Assembly: GCF_007856155.1 (NCBI RefSeq)
Contig: NZ_CP042266.1
Span: 3,844,001 to 3,908,000, forward strand
DNA: 64,000 nucleotides
DNA from: Streptomyces qinzhouensis
Lineage (GTDB): Bacteria; Actinomycetota; Actinomycetes; Streptomycetales; Streptomycetaceae
Reading direction: 5' to 3'
Part shown: piece after piece, positions 59,933 to 64,000 of the stretch
Numbering within the stretch: the first letter of the stretch is position 1
Layout: the number at the start of each line of letters is the position of its first letter
Translations under genes and position numbers: made by a program
The notes under the pieces: generated by a model
The model's input: the letters and a program-made list of their open reading frames with translations, nothing else
Told to the model about the DNA's origin: nothing
Database searches by the model: none

Positions 59933-61786
59933 TCAGCCGCCCGTCCTGTCCCGGCCACGGCGTCCGTGCAACTCCGTGAACTCGATGGTCGCCTTGCGGC
60001 GCACGCCGCTGGTCCGGTCCTGGGTCTCGATGGCGATCTCCGTACCGCCGAATGTGTAGTAGATGTCGAGATACCGCTTGGGGAACGGCACTTTCACCGA
60101 GCCGCTCGTGTCGGCGGTCACGGTCCCCACGCGTTCACAGCCCGCCTCATTGATGTACTGCGGATCGTCGCTGTAGGTCGCGAACAGTCCGAGATCGAAG
60201 ACGACACTGCTCGACTGCACCCTGATCGTGGCCTTCACCACCTCGCCGACCGTCACTTGAGCGCCGCGTTTGACCATGACGTGGAATCGGTCGTTGCACA
60301 TGTCGTCGCCCAGTTCGTCGCGGAAGTGCAGGCCTTCCGGGTCCGTTCCTTCGCGGTAGCTCATCGCGCACTCGAAGCCGTAGGTGAACTTCGAGCGCCG
60401 GCCCCGGATGACGGCCGGGTCGTAGGCGAAGTGCACGGCCCCGCCGAGGACCGCGACCGCCGGATCCTGCGGCATGATCACCGTGACCTTGCCGCCGAAC
60501 CGCTGGGCGATCCGGTCGCGCAGATAGGTGGAACGGGCGAAGCCGCCGACCATGATGATCTGGTCCACGCCCTTCACGGGTCCGTTGTCGAGCACGATCC
60601 GGCGCTGTCCCTCGATCGTCTCCAGGATTCTGCCGACCACCGATTCGTGGAGTGCGGCGATCTCGTGCGGGAGGATGACAAGGTGGTAGGGCTCGCCGTA
60701 GGCCAGCTCGGTCAGCCGTTCCCTGGTGGGCTGGGACAGGGCCTCCCAGAGCCGTCCTGGCACCTCTATGTCGCAGGGCATGGTGAAGACCGGTGTGCCG
60801 TCGGGCCCGGTCTCGGAGTGCAGGCCGACCTTCCACCCCTCCCAGCGGTCCTCCAGCGCGGCGATCTCCTGCGGATGGGAGACGAGCAGCGCTTTCAGCT
60901 CCTCGTCCCCGAAGCGGTCCCCGAGCACCTCGTCCACGAAGTGCTGATTGATGTACGCAGACCCCAGGCGTCCGCCGTCGGCGATGCCGATCTCGGCCAG
61001 TCGGTCGTCGCCGACGCCTTCCGGGCGGATCTGGTAGCTGGTGATGTCGACGGTGCCGCCGCCGCAGTCGACCACCATGAAGCGGCTGCCGGGGGTTTCG
61101 ACGCTGAGACGGCCTTCCGGCCGGTCCGGTTCGAGCAGTGTGCCGGAGGTGAGCGCGCAGTACACGGCCGCTGCCTCCGGCTCGCTGACCAGCAGAAGCC
61201 GTTCCTCGTCCGACGGGATACCGGCCGCCTTCGCGGCGTCGCGCATCGCGCGTTTCTCCGAGTCCGTCCAGATCGCGGGCACGGTGATGCACCAGCGGAT
61301 GTGCTGCGCGCTGAAGCCGATACCGCCGAAGCTGGTCGCCTCGATCTCCTGGAGGGCGGTGGTGTACAGCCGGCGGAGGTAGGCGGCGATCAGCTTGCGG
61401 ACCACGGTGTGGTCCGCCCCGGCCAGGCTGCCGAGGAAGCGCGGCACATCGGCCGGCGGGGCATCGGCCCGCAGCGCCATCTTGAACCGGGCGGCGTATC
61501 CGAATCCGTTCGGATTCCCCCGGCTCTCGGCCTGCCAGCGTCTGCGGGCCTCGAACCCGAACGCCACCGCTTCCCCGTGCACGTCCACCAGGACGGTCGT
61601 CAGATCCTTCGGGTAGGAGTTGCTGCCGCCCTGTGCCGTGAAGTCCTTGTAGACGATGGAGCGATGCTTGGCGAGGTCTTGCAGATCCGACACCGTCGCC
61701 CAGGCGAATCCGGAGCCGTGGGTCCCGAAATCAATGGCCACGACGATCTTCGGTACGAATGGATCGCGCACAGCTGACTTGCCCAT
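59933..61786 (-). CDS. Atypical Hsp70-family ATPase (HSPA12-like)
   Basis: A 617-residue actin/Hsp70-fold protein. Motifs: phosphate-1 VVAIDFGTHGSGFAWA, phosphate-2 VVDCGGGTVDITSY, connect-type CITVPAIWTDSEKRAMRDAAKAAGI, and adenosine motif IIMVGGFARSTYLRDRIAQRFGG. The phosphate-1 and FGFEARRRW segments resemble HSPA12 more than DnaK. The last 170 residues (KFTYGFECAMSYREGTDPE onward) have beta-like segments but no DnaK lid or EEVD tail. First gene of the five-gene operon. The 363-base space upstream is AT-richer than the genes. It is probably the sensing or regulating component. Confidence 0.9.
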   Translation of the reverse strand: MGKSAVRDPFVPKIVVAIDFGTHGSGFAWATVSDLQDLAKHRSIVYKDFTAQGGSNSYPKDLTTVLVDVHGEAVAFGFEARRRWQAESRGNPNGFGYAARFKMALRADAPPADVPRFLGSLAGADHTVVRKLIAAYLRRLYTTALQEIEATSFGGIGFSAQHIRWCITVPAIWTDSEKRAMRDAAKAAGIPSDEERLLLVSEPEAAAVYCALTSGTLLEPDRPEGRLSVETPGSRFMVVDCGGGTVDITSYQIRPEGVGDDRLAEIGIADGGRLGSAYINQHFVDEVLGDRFGDEELKALLVSHPQEIAALEDRWEGWKVGLHSETGPDGTPVFTMPCDIEVPGRLWEALSQPTRERLTELAYGEPYHLVILPHEIAALHESVVGRILETIEGQRRIVLDNGPVKGVDQIIMVGGFARSTYLRDRIAQRFGGKVTVIMPQDPAVAVLGGAVHFAYDPAVIRGRRSKFTYGFECAMSYREGTDPEGLHFRDELGDDMCNDRFHVMVKRGAQVTVGEVVKATIRVQSSSVVFDLGLFATYSDDPQYINEAGCERVGTVTADTSGSVKVPFPKRYLDIYYTFGGTEIAIETQDRTSGVRRKATIEFTELHGRRGRDRTGG

Positions 61787-62149
61787 GTTCCCCCTCCCGC
61801 ACGGGCGGCACCACCGACGGGCCCCACACCCGTCTTTTCCGAGGAGCGCCGCCGCGAAAAATGATCAACGCAGCCCGAAGCGCCGCACGGAGTGCATTCT
61901 CGTTCCTCTCCCCGACGTTATCCGAGTGCGGTCAAACGCGGGTACCGCTTTCCCTTTCCTTGAAAAGATGCCGAGGGCAGGTAAATGGTGAGCGCACGGC
62001 TCAGAAGTCACAGAGTGCTCAGAAGTTCAATCGTCCGGATAAAACCGCTGGTGAGACGCTCGACGAAATTGCTGTATACGGTCGGCACATCTCCCGTCGA
62101 GTCGTCGAGTCGTCGAGTCGTCGAGTCGTGGGGTCGTGGGGTCGTCGGG
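61787..62149. other. Upstream region of the Hsp70 operon with GTCGTCGAG repeats
   Basis: About 360 bases between the Hsp70 start and the MFS transporter stop, both genes on the minus strand. The part next to Hsp70 (61850-62090) is less GC-rich and probably holds its promoter. Bases 62098-62149 are a degenerate array of 9-bp units (GTCGTCGAG, GTCGTGGG), just after the MFS stop. Short frames here are not credible genes. Confidence 0.5.
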
Positions 62150-63394
62150 TCACTGGTCCGCGACGGCGGGCTCCTCGCCGCCGGGGGCGGGTTCCGGCCG
62201 GCCGCCCGGACGCGTACCGGGGGCGGTGGACCGCCGTTCCGTTCGCCCGCCGAGTGCCGCGAGGGTCAGGGTGACGGCGACCGATCCGGCCGCCATCAGC
62301 GTCATCGCCGTGGCCGGGGAGGTCAGCTGGGCCACCGTGCCCGCGAGGACGGCGCCGATGCCCTGGCAGGCGGCCATACCGGTGCCGTGCAGACCGAGGG
62401 CCTGACCCGTGAGGTCGTCGGGGGTGAGGGATATCAGGCGTTCCTGCAGGATCAGGCTCGCGGCGTAGCCGATGGAGGCGACCGTCACGGCCAGCGCCGC
62501 CGGTGCCACTCCCGGGCGGAGCACGAAGAACAGATAGGGAGCCGCCAGCAGCAGGCGCAGCGGGACCGTGAGACGGGGGCGTAGCGCGGGCGGCACCAGC
62601 CGGCCCACCACCAGATCGCCCAGGAACATGCCCAGCGCCGCGCAGGCGTAGAGCGTTCCGGCGGCCCCGGGTGCGTAGGAGATATAGAGCGAAGCACTGC
62701 CGACCACCAGGCCGTTGGGGACCCACAGGCCCAGATAGGTCAGCCGGCGGGGGCGGGAGGACCACAGCAGGGCGTTGGCGCGCCAGGTCGCCGAGACGGA
62801 CGGGCGGCCGGCGGAGCGCGGCGGGCGGGCGGTGAGGCCCAGGCGGGTGACGAGGGCCGTCAGCAGGTGCAGCGCCGCGGCGATGATCAGACATGCTCCC
62901 GGGGACAGGAGAACCAGCAGGGCGCCGCCCGTGGCGGAACCCGCCATCTGCATCAGGCCCCAGGACATGTTGTACACGGAACGGCCCAGGACATAGCCGT
63001 CCTTGGACAGGATCTCGTTCAGCAGCCCGCCGCGGGCGCCCCCGCCCAGCGACGCGACCAGCCCCTGGAGGAGTACGACGGTGAAGACCACCAGGATCGG
63101 CAGACCGGGCAGCGCCAGTACCGCCGTGCTCGCGGCGAAGGCGAGGGCGAGGGCGGTCAGGAGCGCGCGCGGGGGCAGCCGGTCGGCGGCCGAGAGCAGG
63201 AACGCGGCTCCCAGCAACTGCGCCAGCTGGGGGCCGAACATACTGACCGCCGACAGAAGCGGGGAGCCGGTGGCCCGGAAGACCATGGTGCCGAGGGCCA
63301 GGCCGCCGATCGTCTGGGCCGCGCCGGAAGTGGCGAAAGAGAGCAGGAACGGGGTGTATTCAGGGGTTCGGAACAGGGAGCGGTAGCTGCGCAT
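62150..63394 (-). CDS. MFS transporter
   Basis: A 414-residue 12-helix exporter of the major facilitator superfamily. N-terminal MRSYRSLFRTPEYTPFLLSFATSGAAQTIGGLALGTMVF and the loop SAADRLPPRALL match drug-efflux MFS proteins of the Streptomyces type. A Pro/Arg/Gly-rich cytoplasmic tail follows. The divergent gene at 63462 encodes an ArsR-type regulator, so repression by that protein is likely. The substrate is unknown. It is not in the Hsp70 operon. Confidence 0.92.
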   Translation of the reverse strand: MRSYRSLFRTPEYTPFLLSFATSGAAQTIGGLALGTMVFRATGSPLLSAVSMFGPQLAQLLGAAFLLSAADRLPPRALLTALALAFAASTAVLALPGLPILVVFTVVLLQGLVASLGGGARGGLLNEILSKDGYVLGRSVYNMSWGLMQMAGSATGGALLVLLSPGACLIIAAALHLLTALVTRLGLTARPPRSAGRPSVSATWRANALLWSSRPRRLTYLGLWVPNGLVVGSASLYISYAPGAAGTLYACAALGMFLGDLVVGRLVPPALRPRLTVPLRLLLAAPYLFFVLRPGVAPAALAVTVASIGYAASLILQERLISLTPDDLTGQALGLHGTGMAACQGIGAVLAGTVAQLTSPATAMTLMAAGSVAVTLTLAALGGRTERRSTAPGTRPGGRPEPAPGGEEPAVADQ

Positions 63395-63461
63395 GAGCCG
63401 AAGTCTCGGAGCTGCCCGGGAAGCTGTTTACTGTTTCGCCGACGCGCGAAAGGTCGTACGC

Positions 63462-64000
63462 ATGGGCTTGTGGCAGATCGGTACCGACACCCTCGCCGGC
63501 GGCCGGTTCGCGCTCTCGCCGTTCGCCGAGACCTTCGCGAGCTTGCGGCTGCTGCACACGGGCAGCGGCGCCCATCCGGGCGAGGAGGCCTGGCTACGGG
63601 CCCATCTGCCCGGCTACCGCGCGCGCCTCGCGGCCGATCCGGTGACCGCGCTGCTCGTCCAAGCAGCCTTCGGCATGGCCTGGAACGCCGACTTCTGCTG
63701 CCCCGCCCCGGGTGTCGGGGAGAGCTTCGAGGAGACCGTGGACCGGGTGGCCGCGGCCGGGGCCGGGAAGGCGCGGGCCGATCTCCGGGTAGCCCTCCGG
63801 GGGCCGCTCCCCGCCGCTCTGGAGCGGGACGACCTGCCCGAGCGGGCGGCCGTGCTCCTGACGTACGTCTGGGAGGAGACCGTACGGCCGTACTGGGAGC
63901 GTCGGCGACGCGTCCTGGAGGCCGATGTGGTCGCGCGGACCGCGCGGGTGGGCCGGGGCGGCTGGGCGGCCGTACTGAACTCGCTGCGGCCGGGGACGCG
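63462..64000 (+). CDS. ArsR-family regulator (DUF5937 N-terminus), truncated at right edge
   Basis: The frame runs from ATG 63462 off the window, giving 179 visible residues. It begins MGLWQIGTDTLAGGRFALSPFAETFASLRLLHTG, the typical start of Streptomyces DUF5937/ArsR regulators. The central part AWLRAHLPGYRARLAADPVTALLV and TYVWEETVRPYWERRRRVLEADVVART also fits. The DNA-binding helix-turn-helix is expected beyond the edge. The gene is divergent from the MFS exporter, 67 bases away, a common repressor/exporter arrangement. Confidence 0.87.
   Translation, partial: MGLWQIGTDTLAGGRFALSPFAETFASLRLLHTGSGAHPGEEAWLRAHLPGYRARLAADPVTALLVQAAFGMAWNADFCCPAPGVGESFEETVDRVAAAGAGKARADLRVALRGPLPAALERDDLPERAAVLLTYVWEETVRPYWERRRRVLEADVVARTARVGRGGWAAVLNSLRPGT

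Noticed and set aside
1..64000. CRISPR arrays, insertion sequences or prophage genes
   Set aside because: No regular spacer-repeat arrays, transposases, integrases or phage structural genes are visible.

Overview
The window is chromosomal DNA from a Streptomyces-type actinobacterium, close to the replication origin. The reasons are very high GC with strong GC bias at third codon positions, frequent GTG starts, 3' gyrA followed by a DUF3566 gene, tRNA-Ile(GAT), tRNA-Ala(TGC) and tRNA-Leu(CAG), the crgA/sortase E/pabA/pknB/pbpA/ftsW/pstP/fhaB/fhaA block, and three perfect 14-bp ParB (parS) sites. Gene order resembles the S. coelicolor region running away from gyrA. The reading is by eye; no database search was run.

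Layout. 1-5.7 kb: gyrA 3' end, DUF3566 membrane protein, tRNA-Ile, a divergent DoxX/amidohydrolase pair with two copies of a TetR-type palindrome, and a DLW-39 micro-gene. 5.8-12.1 kb: a membrane Ser/Thr kinase and an HTH protein, tRNA-Ala, a lipoprotein, parS-1, an ECF41 sigma factor with a fitting autoregulatory promoter, and two envelope-type unknowns. 12.3-28 kb: cyclophilin, rhomboid protease, a DnaA-box cluster, CrgA, DUF881, three class E sortases interleaved with pabA, then the convergent PknB, PbpA, FtsW, PstP, FhaB, FhaA signalling and peptidoglycan block. 28.4-34.5 kb: tRNA-Leu, a two-component system whose kinase has a C-terminal membrane extension, parS-2, DUF2252, a J-domain-like protein and a rhodanese.

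34.7-50.2 kb is catabolic: an acyl-CoA dehydrogenase carrying the same palindrome as the amidohydrolase pair, the phenylacetyl-CoA epoxidase operon paaABCDE, a DUF5819/HTTM/TrmH trio, paaN and a TetR regulator (probable PaaR), then bkdR and bkdABC for branched-chain keto acids. Palindromes matching a PaaR-type box lie before paaA and paaN, with a weaker one before bkdA. 50.3-56.2 kb: a MobA-DUF6457 fusion, MoeA with a long N-terminal extension, parS-3, a potassium channel head-to-head with a channel-less RCK paralogue, and a quinone oxidoreductase.

56.3-61.8 kb is the most unusual part: a compact five-gene minus-strand operon encoding an atypical (HSPA12-like) Hsp70, two unrecognised helical or coiled-coil proteins, a patatin-like phospholipase and a two-TM DUF4231/SLATT-like protein. 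I rank it as the best candidate for an undescribed system, possibly chaperone-gated membrane-targeting effectors. The window closes with an MFS exporter divergent from a truncated ArsR-type regulator.
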